Shown one piece after another: positions 54,489 to 63,148 of a DNA stretch of 64,000 nt. The stretch spans positions 26,037-90,036 of the forward strand of contig JBBIUE010000007.1 in the NCBI GenBank assembly GCA_037440405.1, written 5' to 3'. Each line of letters starts with the position of its first letter. Position 1 is the stretch's first letter. Below the pieces are notes generated by a model that saw only the letters and a program-made list of their open reading frames with translations, did no database searches and was not told the origin of the DNA. The DNA is from JANMGV01 sp037440405. GTDB lineage: Bacteria > Planctomycetota > Planctomycetia > Pirellulales > Pirellulaceae. The position numbers and the translations under genes were made by a program.

Positions 54489-54950
54489 AAGTGGGGGCCT
54501 AGTCGGTGCGGTCTAGTCGATGCCAGCCAGTTGGCGGCCGCCCAGTCGCTGCCTCTCAGTGTTGGATCATGCTCTTTATCAGGTTCGATTTCAACAACCT
54601 TGATCCCGAACGGATCGAGTCGAATAGAGCGTATCGCAAGACCGGCGAGCTCACGATCAACGAATTCGCGAATGCACGCCGGGGGGAAGTTCAATGCAAT
54701 GAGGAACGAAAATCCATTACCAGCATTGGACGGCGCCGTTACCAGCCTTGGATGCCGCAGTTACCACAGCTGGGTGCCGAAGCTATCAGCCTGCGACCCC
54801 GCTTTATCACCAATCGGTGCCGCAGTTACTAGCCTTGGCCTCCGCCGTTAACAGCCTTGGGGCGCTCAGTGCAGCTGTTGGATTGGGTGCATAGTGCAGC
54901 TGTTGGATTGGGAGGCACAGTGCAGTTGAAAAGTCTGGGGCGGCAACCGC
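54489..54950 (+). repeat. Copy 2 of the composite dispersed repeat, with minisatellite tail
   Basis: Head GGCGGCCGCCCAGT, core 54568-54690 with an open frame (LFIRFDFNNLDPERIESN, then YRKTGELTINEFANARRG), then degenerate ~20-base units of the type TTACCAGCCTTGGATGCC, and a ~25-base unit AGTGCAGCTGTTGGATTGGG (twice, 54867-54920). Nearly identical to 60409-60750 over the core. The rest of 54439-55232 has no gene that I can support. Confidence 0.8.
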
Positions 54951-55232
54951 ACTTGGCTCGGTGCACAGGCCCAAGCCACCCTCATGTCGATCATTCAAAC
55001 CGCCAAACAACGCGCCATCGAATCCTTTCACTGGCTGCAAAAAGCGTTCACCGCTGCCATGCTCGCGATCGCTATACGGTAATGAATTACCTCTTTGGGG
55101 CTACTTTTGTCAACAGAATGTCCCTATTGGTTCCCTTGGAGGTTTCGGTTTGATTGAAGGTTCGACAAATGTCCTTCGACGAAGATGTTTCCGAAACCTC
55201 AAAACAAATTGAAAAATTCTTGACAGTATTGA

Positions 55233-55706
55233 TTGCATCCAGTAGAATCCGAAAAAAATGCTTCCTATGAACATCCTTTGATCTCACAAGGATATGGAAA
55301 TGCATCCTTCTCTTCATCGCTTCATCGCTTCATCGCTTCGTCGCTTCATCGCTGGGTTGCGATCCGAATTAGTGAAAATGGTTTGCGAACATTCTCCGAT
55401 CGATTGACATTCGTCGGTGTCGCCATGGCCTGCCTGCTCATTCAATGCGGGGGATGTTACCTGGAAACGACTCCGCAAAATGAGGTGGCCCTGTTAATCG
55501 AACAAGCGGCACGATTGAAACCAAAGCAAGAAGTACGAAAACTTGCTACCGATTCAAGGATTCCTGGCGACGACAAGTTGGTTTATGACGCGGGAGTCGT
55601 TTTCGTTGAACGAGAGAACTTCGTTGCATTTCGACTACTGTCCCATTGGATAAGGTCAGCTTCGGATGTCGTAAACGTTGAACATTCTTGCGATTGCTCG
55701 CAGTGA
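55233..55706 (+). CDS. Possible secreted or lipoprotein-like small protein; start uncertain
   Basis: A frame of 157 residues. Upstream it includes an 8-bp repeat (55313-55352). A hydrophobic segment VGVAMACLLIQCGGC could be a lipoprotein-type signal, and a TTG or ATG near 55383-55430 may be the real start. The mature part is short and ends HSCDCSQ. A second open frame (55703-55888) begins where this one ends, in another phase, so the two could once have been one gene. No homologue recognised. It leads into the Cys-rich gene and the DUF1573-type gene on the same strand. Confidence 0.4.
   Translation: MHPVESEKNASYEHPLISQGYGNASFSSSLHRFIASSLHRWVAIRISENGLRTFSDRLTFVGVAMACLLIQCGGCYLETTPQNEVALLIEQAARLKPKQEVRKLATDSRIPGDDKLVYDAGVVFVERENFVAFRLLSHWIRSASDVVNVEHSCDCSQ
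55313..55352 (+). repeat. Five tandem 8-bp units TTCATCGC
   Basis: Units at 55313-55320, 55321-55328, 55329-55336, 55337-55344 (one substitution) and 55345-55352. Eight is not a multiple of three, so a change in copy number would shift the frame of the ORF at 55233. Confidence 0.9.
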
Positions 55707-55888
55707 ACTTTCGAGATTTTCGCGATGCTAGGGGAGAACCTGCAGTTGCGATGGAAATCTGCTTTTCCCGAGATGAGTTCAATGAAGAGTACTATCCAAG
55801 CAAGATGCTATTTGTTCCCGTACATATCCTGTTGCGCAACGGTGAGCGAGTTTCGATGGAAATCCGTTTCCTTCGAGTTGCCAGTTGA
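55703..55888 (+). CDS. Short uncharacterised frame, perhaps the frameshifted tail of the previous gene
   Basis: About 61 residues from a GTG at 55703 (a TTG at 55688 is also possible): NFRDFRDARGEPAVAM, then SRDEFNEEYYPSKML. The composition looks like coding DNA, but there is no Shine-Dalgarno and an in-frame TGA lies just upstream at 55679. It starts as the 55233 frame ends, which suggests one gene broken by a frameshift. The next gene has its own AAGGAG. Confidence 0.3.
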   Translation: MNFRDFRDARGEPAVAMEICFSRDEFNEEYYPSKMLFVPVHILLRNGERVSMEIRFLRVAS

Positions 55889-55932
55889 TCGGTTGAATGT
55901 TCATTTCAATTCCTTTTAAGGAGCAATGAGTT

Positions 55933-56379
55933 ATGTCCAGTCAAAAGCGAACACATTGGTATCGAATGATTTTCGCTTCAGGGGCAGTATTGGTTTGCCT
56001 TTGTAGCTTTCATTCGGACGTCAAGTCAGATGTGCCGATGTTGCAGGACTCAGAATGTGTCAATACGTTTTGCGATGGTTGGCAAGGCAACTGTAGAAAG
56101 GTTGGTCCAAATGTTCTTGGAGAGTGTCACATATGTGAGTCTTCTGGTCTGCCAGTCTCGAAACATTGTCGGCAAACGCCAAACAAGTGTTGCTTTGCCG
56201 AATCCACAGCATTCAACAGGGTTGGTTGTGCCGTAAGATTGCCAGGACATTGTGTTGAAGATCCGTGTTACTACACTGGAGCGAGCTGTGTTGTAAATGA
56301 CGGCGCTCAGCCAGACCCTAGTGATAAGTGCTGGTTAACTGTTTGCGACCTAAATCGAGTAAATTGCGATATGCAATGA
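55933..56379 (+). CDS. Secreted cysteine-rich protein (15 Cys) of unknown function
   Basis: A 148-residue protein with AAGGAG about 9 bases before the ATG. It has a basic start and a signal peptide (FASGAVLVCLCSFHSDVKS) cut near SDV. The mature part is about 115 residues and carries 15 cysteines, among them ECVNTFCDGWQGNC, ECHICESS, NKCCFAES and NCDMQ at the C-terminus. The odd count suggests one free or paired Cys. This looks like a small disulfide-rich extracellular protein. No family is recognised. A strong terminator is found about 275 bases downstream, so it could be transcribed separately from the next gene. Confidence 0.7.
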   Translation: MSSQKRTHWYRMIFASGAVLVCLCSFHSDVKSDVPMLQDSECVNTFCDGWQGNCRKVGPNVLGECHICESSGLPVSKHCRQTPNKCCFAESTAFNRVGCAVRLPGHCVEDPCYYTGASCVVNDGAQPDPSDKCWLTVCDLNRVNCDMQ

Positions 56380-56654
56380 TTCTCGCATGCAACCAGCCGT
56401 ACGTTCTCTCTACGTCCTGTTCTTGACCATTCATGTTCGAATGATCGGAGCGATTGATGTGAGTGCATTCGGTAAATCGCTTTGGTTGGTGTAGGCCAGA
56501 GGACATCCGAATAGGAGTAGGACTTCTAAGGAGAAGTTTGCCGACGAAATGCGCCGACTTCGCATGAGTGTTTCACGCTCCTCCTGCAACGCTTTTGATA
56601 GACTAGATAGCATCAAGTTTCGGCAGAAAAATACACAGGATTAGACGATTGACC
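56380..56654. other. Short gap between the Cys-rich gene and its terminator
   Basis: No convincing gene. A 31-residue frame (56549-56644) preceded by AAGGAG at 56530-56535 is too short and too far spaced to call. Confidence 0.4.
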
Positions 56655-56695
56655 AATGCTGGGAGCAATCGTGTTGCTCCCAGCGTTAACTTTTT
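56655..56695 (+). terminator. Strong intrinsic terminator
   Basis: A 14-bp stem (56655-56668 with 56674-56687, one G-T wobble), a 5-base loop TCGTG, then AAC and five T at 56691-56695. It faces the plus strand and lies between the Cys-rich gene and the DUF1573-type gene. Confidence 0.85.
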
Positions 56696-56740
56696 GAAAA
56701 TTTGAGTACGCAGCCCTGATACCCATTCACGAGGCGAAGT

Positions 56741-58915
56741 ATGTATCTATCTTGCAAGTGCTGCCACCATTGTGTGCTGTTAGCGCTTTGGTGGATTTCG
56801 ATCTCTGCCGCAGCCTGGATGCCATTCGCTATCGCAATCGATCCGAAAGAGAATGCAGTAGATGATTCCATTCCGATGGAGCTGGCACGGTACTGCGAAT
56901 CGTACTCTAGGTTGCAGCATGTTGGTTTTGAGGCTGAGGTTTACGAAGTCCCAAACAGGAGCTACAGCACGGTTCAACCAGGCGAGTCCTTATTGCCCCT
57001 GCTCGCTCTTGGAAATCGGAAGTCATCAAGCAATGTTCATCTTGACTTTCAATCCGGAGACTTCCGCACGATTCTAACGATCGACCAAGAGAATGGTGGT
57101 CGCTTTCAATGGTGCAATTCGTATAAGGATGGGATTGCTTATTCTTGGAACCCAGAAACACAGATTGCAAATGTCAAGCGGGTGCGCCATCACCTTCCTA
57201 GTCCTTCGACAGCACATGGGATGGGTTGGCAGATCGGAAGAATCATTAACGTCGGCGATTATTCGTTAGCGCAAGTATTGATCAATCGCATGTATGCCGG
57301 CGATATCCGGCGCCAATCGCCGAACACATTTACTATTGAGAATGTATTTGCAACCAGGAAAAACGAAAATTACTATGAAGTAACATTGCAAGTCGCTCCC
57401 CAATATGGTTACATGCCGACTCAAATCGAAGTGCATTATGTTACTGCTTCGGGCAAGTCTCCTTTGACTAAAAGAATGGTAGGAGACTACCTGAAGGTAC
57501 AAAATTGCTGGTTCGCCACAAGTTCGCTAGTCGTTAGTTCGAAGTTCGAGGATCCCGATGCCAAAGCAACATTGGTCATTGTTGAACCTTCATCGTTGCG
57601 GATGAGCGATTCGCCGATCGCGAATTATGCTTTCGAAGCTCCTTCGGAGTATCGTGTGTATAACGCAATCACCAATACGGTGACGGGACCGCCGGAACCG
57701 ACTCCCGAAGCGTCCGCGAAGCGGGTTGAAAGAGAGCCACGCCAGATCATCGCGCGCGTGCGTGCTCCTGATGCCAGAGGGAACTGGACGCGAACCGTAT
57801 TGATCCTGCTTGGTTCGGGAGGATTGGCGGTGGTGGTTTTCCTGGCCGCCCGTCGCTATTTCTTTCTCGTCCTGCTGACCGTAACCTTGACCTCAGCGGT
57901 TGGCTGCAATCGTTCGTCAAGTAGCAATCGTTCGTCAAGTAGCCAGCTTCAAACTTCCAAATCGCGAACGGTCCTGATCGATTCGATCTTAGAACAGGAA
58001 GGGAATGGCGCGATCAAACTGTTCTTTGATGCGAATGAGTTGACACACCAGAAAGTCGCGGAGATCGTTGTCCATAATATCTCTCGAGGGGATATCGAGT
58101 TCGATCCGCTCGTGGCGACCTCTTGTGGTTGTGCTAGTGCACAATGGCGCTCGACGCGCATACCCATAGGCAAGTCTGGTGTGTTGGAAGTGATTATCGA
58201 CCCGGCCCGAGGTCAGCCGGTAAACGAAGCCGTCGCCACGGCGAAGTTGCTCAAGCCTGTGGAGCGAGAAATCTCGTTCCCCATCTCTATCGAAACAAAT
58301 TTGGAATGGTCGATTAAAGATGACAAGGTCCGTTTCCAAGGATATGCGGGAGAGCGTGGGACGGCGACGATTCGGGTGCTGACCCCGACGATCGAAATGG
58401 CAAGCCAGGTTCAAGTCAGTGGGATCGCCGGAATAACCATCGATGGTCCCCCTGTCAATGTCTTCGAAACCAGGGAATTTGACATTCCCATTTCCGTCGA
58501 TTTACCGGCAGACGAGTCGGCTTTTTCCTTGGGAACGATTTCGATATCGCATCCGCTGCTTCATCCGTCGGTCATCATTCGTCCTGCCTATGTTCAAATG
58601 CGATCACCTGGGTCGTTTGGAACAAGGATCATTAGTGTGTCTCGGCAGACGTCCACGATCGACTTTCACTGGCTGGACGGTTGGCGACTCAAGGAGTTGA
58701 TCGTGTCGAGCGGCCCTCTGAAGATCGACGTCAACCAACAGGACGAGCTCCGCAAAGCTACTGTTGAACTGCGTTGGAGGGAAGAGGCCGGAGCTGATGA
58801 ACAAGCAATCGTGACCGCGTCGGTGGAGAACGCATCCGGCAAAGTGGTGGCGTGCAAGCTGCGGATAATATCGGCGATGGAAGGTGAATCGACTAAACCT
58901 CGTGACGCAAAATGA
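56741..58915 (+). CDS. Two-module secreted protein: N-terminal beta-rich module, TM, internal lipobox, DUF1573-like domain
   Basis: A 724-residue protein. After a Cys-rich signal (LALWWISISAAAWM) comes an extracytoplasmic module of about 330 residues that resembles lipoprotein-localisation (LolA) folds only in general style. A transmembrane helix at about 352-370 (LILLGSGGLAVVVFL) is followed almost at once by a second hydrophobic stretch (374-388) ending in a lipobox-like SAVGC at Cys389, then an 18-base direct repeat coding NRSSSS twice. The C-terminal module has HNISRGDIEF and TSCGCAS (Cys462/Cys464), the DUF1573 signature, and Ig-like beta strands. It may be a fusion of two genes. A DUF1559 gene follows on the same strand. 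Confidence 0.65.
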   Translation: MYLSCKCCHHCVLLALWWISISAAAWMPFAIAIDPKENAVDDSIPMELARYCESYSRLQHVGFEAEVYEVPNRSYSTVQPGESLLPLLALGNRKSSSNVHLDFQSGDFRTILTIDQENGGRFQWCNSYKDGIAYSWNPETQIANVKRVRHHLPSPSTAHGMGWQIGRIINVGDYSLAQVLINRMYAGDIRRQSPNTFTIENVFATRKNENYYEVTLQVAPQYGYMPTQIEVHYVTASGKSPLTKRMVGDYLKVQNCWFATSSLVVSSKFEDPDAKATLVIVEPSSLRMSDSPIANYAFEAPSEYRVYNAITNTVTGPPEPTPEASAKRVEREPRQIIARVRAPDARGNWTRTVLILLGSGGLAVVVFLAARRYFFLVLLTVTLTSAVGCNRSSSSNRSSSSQLQTSKSRTVLIDSILEQEGNGAIKLFFDANELTHQKVAEIVVHNISRGDIEFDPLVATSCGCASAQWRSTRIPIGKSGVLEVIIDPARGQPVNEAVATAKLLKPVEREISFPISIETNLEWSIKDDKVRFQGYAGERGTATIRVLTPTIEMASQVQVSGIAGITIDGPPVNVFETREFDIPISVDLPADESAFSLGTISISHPLLHPSVIIRPAYVQMRSPGSFGTRIISVSRQTSTIDFHWLDGWRLKELIVSSGPLKIDVNQQDELRKATVELRWREEAGADEQAIVTASVENASGKVVACKLRIISAMEGESTKPRDAK

Positions 58916-59230
58916 GGCGTTCAGACGGATGGGAGAGCGGAAGAAAAAATTGACCAATGATAGCCCGCTGAGTCATCGAGGAATCATCGTTTCCTGCCCC
59001 ACTTACATTTCGGACTGGTATATTCTCAGATGGCGTTCGCGTTGTGCTGGCCGGAGTAACTTCAATGTGATCATTGGCCTCAGCATGGGCATCCTTAGCC
59101 AAATGGTTCGGGGTCGTGGCCAACGTCCAGGCAAGCGTCGCTCTTCGGGACTTCGATCATTCCAAGTGCCTTGTTCGATGGAAGTTGCGGAAAGGGCTCA
59201 TCGAATCTCAAGAAGACGGAGAACCCAGCG
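58916..59230. other. Gap between the DUF1573-type and DUF1559 genes
   Basis: No gene recognised; the open frames on both strands look like noise. It holds an extended -10-like TGGTATATT at 59016-59024 that could start the DUF1559 transcript, but with no good -35 box. Confidence 0.4.
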
Positions 59231-60322
59231 ATGTATTTGAGAAACGCACGTTTAAGGTTGCCCGCGAGGGATGGCCGTTCCTCTGGTAGAGTGCTCCGCT
59301 TTCGATGTTTCGCGGGACTGACCGTGGTGGAATTGGTGGTTGCCTTGAGCATCGTGGCGATCCTGGTGGGCTTGCTCCTACCTGCCGTCCAGTCGGCACG
59401 GGAGGCGGCGAGACTGATGTCCTGCCAATCGCGGCTACGCGAGTTCACTTTTGCTTCGAAGCAGTGTTCCGATGCAATGAATGCTCTTCCGGAATCGCGG
59501 ATTGGCATCGACTCGAATACTGGGCAAGGGACCTTCGAGCGGATGTGGGGAAGGATGATCGCTCCTTTTCTCATTGGGAATGTGGCCAATGAGTGGTCAT
59601 CAACGCAACGACCGTTCGAGTCGGCGTATTCCGGTCTTTTTGGCACGGCCCCTGCAATTCTCCAATGTCCGTCATCGATCATCAAACAGAAGGTGGAAGA
59701 CTTTTCTACATTGGTCGGCCACCCGATAGAAACGGGAATCAGCACGGAGACATCCGACTACCGGGGCAATCTCGGCTTTTTTGACATGAGTTTCCCGCAT
59801 CGGGGTTTTGGAGGCATGGGGCCGTTCGCCATCTTGAAAGAGAAGAGCGAGCCGATTAAGGAGGCGTCGATCACCGACGGACTGTCGAATACCATTTATG
59901 CATGGGAGACCGTGGGAGCTGGTCTTGTAGAGCAGGTTAAGAGAGGAGAGGAACTTGTCATCTCGCGTTGGCTTCGCTCCAATTCCCCTCAATTCTTCTA
60001 CTTCGAGAATTCGGATAAAGCGGAAGATCAATTCGAATCTCCGGAGGGCAGTTCACTTCATGGTCACTTCAAGGGATGGCCAGGATTTGCAGCGGGGCAT
60101 ATTTACGTTTACTGGATTATTAACGATGAGCAGCGCAGGTACTCACCACGTTATTTGCAATCCAACTATATGAGCGATCCCTTCTCGTTGCACCCTGCGG
60201 GGATCAACGTTTCGATGTGCGATGGATCGATACGCAGGATACGCTGGGACATGGAATGGGACCTGCTGTATGCGCTGATCCAAAAAAACGAGGCATCGAA
60301 AACAATCGCTCCCGGCGAATGA
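59231..60322 (+). CDS. DUF1559 prepilin-like secreted protein (left cassette)
   Basis: A 363-residue protein. I chose the ATG at 59231. The N-terminus carries the type IV prepilin-like motif GLTVVELVVALSIVAILVGLLLPAVQ with Glu at +5 and the hydrophobic helix, then EAARLMSCQSRLRE as in the family. The C-terminus has the DUF1559 signature NVSMCDGSIRRIRW. Family knowledge: these proteins are multiplied greatly in planctomycetes, with an unknown extracellular role, and are presumably processed by a prepilin peptidase. It is downstream of a DUF1573-type protein on the same strand. The right cassette has the same order on the opposite strand. Confidence 0.88.
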   Translation: MYLRNARLRLPARDGRSSGRVLRFRCFAGLTVVELVVALSIVAILVGLLLPAVQSAREAARLMSCQSRLREFTFASKQCSDAMNALPESRIGIDSNTGQGTFERMWGRMIAPFLIGNVANEWSSTQRPFESAYSGLFGTAPAILQCPSSIIKQKVEDFSTLVGHPIETGISTETSDYRGNLGFFDMSFPHRGFGGMGPFAILKEKSEPIKEASITDGLSNTIYAWETVGAGLVEQVKRGEELVISRWLRSNSPQFFYFENSDKAEDQFESPEGSSLHGHFKGWPGFAAGHIYVYWIINDEQRRYSPRYLQSNYMSDPFSLHPAGINVSMCDGSIRRIRWDMEWDLLYALIQKNEASKTIAPGE

Positions 60323-60408
60323 GCCCTTGAGCGATTGAGTCTTTGGTAGTCTTCATTTGTTGGAGCAGTCGCCACGATTCTACGAATGCGGTGGGAACCA
60401 AGCTTTTG

Positions 60409-60750
60409 CAGGTGGGGGCCCAATCGGTGCCAGCCAGTTGGCGGCCGCCCAGCGCTGCCTCTCAATGGTTGATCATGCTCTTTATCAGGTTCGACTTCAA
60501 CAACCTTGATCCCGAACGGATCGAGTCGAATAGAGCGTATCGCAAGACTGGCGAGCTCACGATCAACGAATTCGCGAATGCACGTCGGGGGAAGTCCAAT
60601 GCAATGCGGAACGAAAATCGTTACCAGCCGTGGACGCCACCGTCACCAGCTTTGGACGCCACCCTTACCAGCCGTGGATGCCGTCGTTACCAGCCATTGG
60701 GTAGTGTCCTACATCAGGACTGATGGCACAGTGCAGTTGCTAGCCTAGTG
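60409..60750 (+). repeat. Copy 3 of the composite dispersed repeat, between convergent cassettes
   Basis: Same order as the copy at 54489: GGGGGCCCAATCGGTGCC head, core with LFIRFDFNNLDPERIESN and YRKTGELTINEFANARRG (60474-60590), and a tail of degenerate ~20-base units (TACCAGCCGTGGACGCCACC type). The core differs from copy 2 by three substitutions, all silent in that frame, and by a one-base indel in the G run. The 60323-60957 gap has nothing else I can support. Confidence 0.82.
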
Positions 60751-60957
60751 CATTTGTGATGGGATTTTTAGTGATCCCAAGCAGATTTTTTTTGCTTGCA
60801 ATCTCCTGCCTTCATTACCCTATCGAGCTTTCTGCCCATCACGGTGACGCATCTTGCCGAGGATGAAAGAGTCGTCCCCGCACGCATCGGGTTGATACGG
60901 ACGAAGTGGAGCCGGCCGAACTGCTACGATCCCGAATCTTTTGGTGTCACACAGAGC

Positions 60958-62058
60958 TTAATCAAGGATGCGCAAGCCAATGGAATCGAGGCGCGTATCA
61001 GGAGCGGTAACGTTCGATGGATCGGAGTCCGTCGCAGGGTAATGCGGCAGTGGTTGGATCGTCGATATCTCTTTCCACAGCTTCTCATCGGTTGCGCTGC
61101 CGAAGAAGTGGACGCTTCCGTCGAGATAACAGAGATTCACGCCTCCCGAATGGTTACTGGTGGCGGTAATGCCAGTATCGCCGCTTCGGATGATGCCGAG
61201 CCTCTGTTTGTAAGCATAACAAAGCGGGAATGCACTATTCGGGGCCTTACGGTGGGTGTAGTACGTCTCGAAGATGCGGCCACCACAGGGAGGACCTTGC
61301 ATTCCTAGAAATCGAGCTGGTGAGTCGACCTTGGATGTTTGTAAACATCGTTCATCCCATCGCAAGGATCGATCGGGTAGGGCCGGTGGAAACTCCGACC
61401 ATGGAAAATGAATATTGAAGACTTTGAATCTGGATACCCCAGGAATCGTTTCTGAAAAGCCTGCGGTCTGGGATAAGCCACGAGATACCATGCTTGAATG
61501 CAACTTTAGGAACATTGCGAATGGCCCGGGTGAGTCGATTCCTAGATCACGAAGTACCTTGAGCGAGTGACTGTATGCGATTTCACCGGGTCCAATGTTT
61601 GCCCGATAGGAGGTTCCAAACTCCGATCCGTTCGACGGGCACTGCAAGAGACTCGGTGGCTTCTTTCTTCTAACGAATATCTCCTCAGCGGGATCGAAAT
61701 CGGCACCAGTGCGAATTTCATTTTCATACGCACGCTCATATCCGCTCACATAACGAAGCGACTTGATGATTGGGCCGGGATAAATATCAACTTCCCAGTT
61801 AAGACCACGTATCGTGTGCTTTTCGGCCTCCGAATCCGGCAGGAATCCCGTTGCGTTGATATGAGATTGAATACCAATCCCCAGTTGGCGCAGACGATTC
61901 ATGCAGTCGGTTCGGCGACTCGATTCTCTCGAGTGTTGAACGCCGATCAGGATCAAGGAAACCAAAATGGCGATGAGCCCAATGCATACTGCCAGTTCGA
62001 CGAACGTTAGACCTTGACGTGTCGGTCGGCATGTCCTACCGGATGGTAACTGGCACAT
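60958..62058 (-). CDS. DUF1559 prepilin-like secreted protein (right cassette)
   Basis: A 366-residue protein. The ATG at 62058 avoids an overlong N-terminus. The prepilin-like motif is QGLTFVELAVCIGLIAILVS, then SRESSRRTDCMNRLRQLG. The C-terminal signature is SGGVNLCYLDGSVHFFG. It overlaps the upstream DUF1573 stop by about 23 bases, so translation is coupled. Sequence is clearly divergent from the other DUF1559 in this window, so they are not a recent duplication. Likely exported and processed by a prepilin-type peptidase, which is inference. Confidence 0.87.
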   Translation of the reverse strand: MCQLPSGRTCRPTRQGLTFVELAVCIGLIAILVSLILIGVQHSRESSRRTDCMNRLRQLGIGIQSHINATGFLPDSEAEKHTIRGLNWEVDIYPGPIIKSLRYVSGYERAYENEIRTGADFDPAEEIFVRRKKPPSLLQCPSNGSEFGTSYRANIGPGEIAYSHSLKVLRDLGIDSPGPFAMFLKLHSSMVSRGLSQTAGFSETIPGVSRFKVFNIHFPWSEFPPALPDRSLRWDERCLQTSKVDSPARFLGMQGPPCGGRIFETYYTHRKAPNSAFPLCYAYKQRLGIIRSGDTGITATSNHSGGVNLCYLDGSVHFFGSATDEKLWKEISTIQPLPHYPATDSDPSNVTAPDTRLDSIGLRILD

Positions 62059-63148
62059 GTCCTTTCTCCTCTTCGTTGATGAGAACCACCAATCTTCCCG
62101 TTCTGCAGCTTTCAACGTCCGCGTCAGCTCGCATCTTCAATTCCAATGTATAAACCCGATCGGTCTGCCGAAGTATCGCTACATCAACCATCGCGGAACA
62201 GGTAGGAGCATCCGGAAGGTAACGAAAAGCCACTTCCGAAGCGGGCTGCGCCAAGGTCACAATACAAAGTCGGCGTAGGTCGGCAATCTCGGGGTCTCGT
62301 CGGAAGATTACCTCTCGCGGTGAAAACTGTAGATGTCGCCAAGGTCTTATGCTCAGGGAGGTTTTGGCTAGGACTTGACTCGCTTCCATCAAATGAATGG
62401 GAATCATCACTTCGTCGGCGTCGGTGGGAACGATTCCTTCGACAAGGATCTCCTTCGTCTCTTCGTTGAGGTCCAACGAGCCTTCGATCTCTCTTAACCG
62501 GACTGGATCACAGACTACCCGTAACGGTTGTGATGGCGTTTGTTCGAAATTCAATGCAAACTGAAACTTGACCGCGAAGCGTTCCCCAGGGGCCCGATCC
62601 TCAATCCTGGCGAAGTCCGGTGTGATGTTCGCCAAACTTCGCACGGACCAAACTACATGCAACTGCTCAATCCATTTTGCACCGCGAGAATCGATGCAAT
62701 GCAACGTAATCGTTCCTTTGTGATCTCCGGGGGTCAGAGTGCTGAGATGGAAGCGCAGTGTTGCAGACTGTTGGGGAGGAATCTCTGACGTGGAAACGTC
62801 TGCCTGCAGGCATCCGCAGGACCTCTCCACCTCCAAAATTCGGATGACGTCCGATGCATTGTTTTTCAGCGGCAGGAAAATGGGCTTTCCGTTATTGATG
62901 GCTGATGCATTGAGGACTCCATAGTCCATCGTCTCGTTGGGCAGTAAATTCCGTCGGATTTCCATTCCCGCGTTCGGAAGCATTTCGTCCTCTCGTACCT
63001 CGCGATCGGTTGATGTTTCCTCGACGGATAACTCGACCGATTCGCTGCCGACAGGGCTCGCACAACCCTCGAGCAGACCCAAGAGCAAACAAACAATTAG
63101 ATGAAGGCGGACTTGCCGATTGGTTAACTGCTTCGAGCAAGCTTCCAT
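62036..63148 (-). CDS. DUF1573-type lipoprotein
   Basis: A 370-residue protein. The ATG at 63148 gives a lipoprotein signal (LHLIVCLLLGLLEGC, lipidated Cys29). An Asp/Glu-rich linker comes first. The DUF1573 part has the signature VERSCGCLQADV (Cys111/Cys113), preceded by the LNASAINNGKPIFLPLKN beta strands, followed by Ig-like beta domains (GDHKGTITLHCIDS and others). It overlaps the C39-like gene upstream by 25 bases and the DUF1559 gene downstream by 23. Family knowledge: DUF1573 domains occur in secreted planctomycete and Bacteroidetes proteins with no assigned function. Confidence 0.83.
   Translation of the reverse strand: MEACSKQLTNRQVRLHLIVCLLLGLLEGCASPVGSESVELSVEETSTDREVREDEMLPNAGMEIRRNLLPNETMDYGVLNASAINNGKPIFLPLKNNASDVIRILEVERSCGCLQADVSTSEIPPQQSATLRFHLSTLTPGDHKGTITLHCIDSRGAKWIEQLHVVWSVRSLANITPDFARIEDRAPGERFAVKFQFALNFEQTPSQPLRVVCDPVRLREIEGSLDLNEETKEILVEGIVPTDADEVMIPIHLMEASQVLAKTSLSIRPWRHLQFSPREVIFRRDPEIADLRRLCIVTLAQPASEVAFRYLPDAPTCSAMVDVAILRQTDRVYTLELKMRADADVESCRTGRLVVLINEEEKGHVPVTIR

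Noticed and set aside
58884..59240. 118-residue frame between the DUF1573-type and DUF1559 genes
   Set aside because: Overlaps both neighbours, is basic and shows no motif. The DUF1559 start at 59231 explains the coding signal.
60796..61308. Long open frame on the plus strand
   Set aside because: It lies opposite the end of the DUF1559 gene at 60958-62058, whose prepilin-like motif and C-terminal signature are clear. Its own sequence shows no domain.
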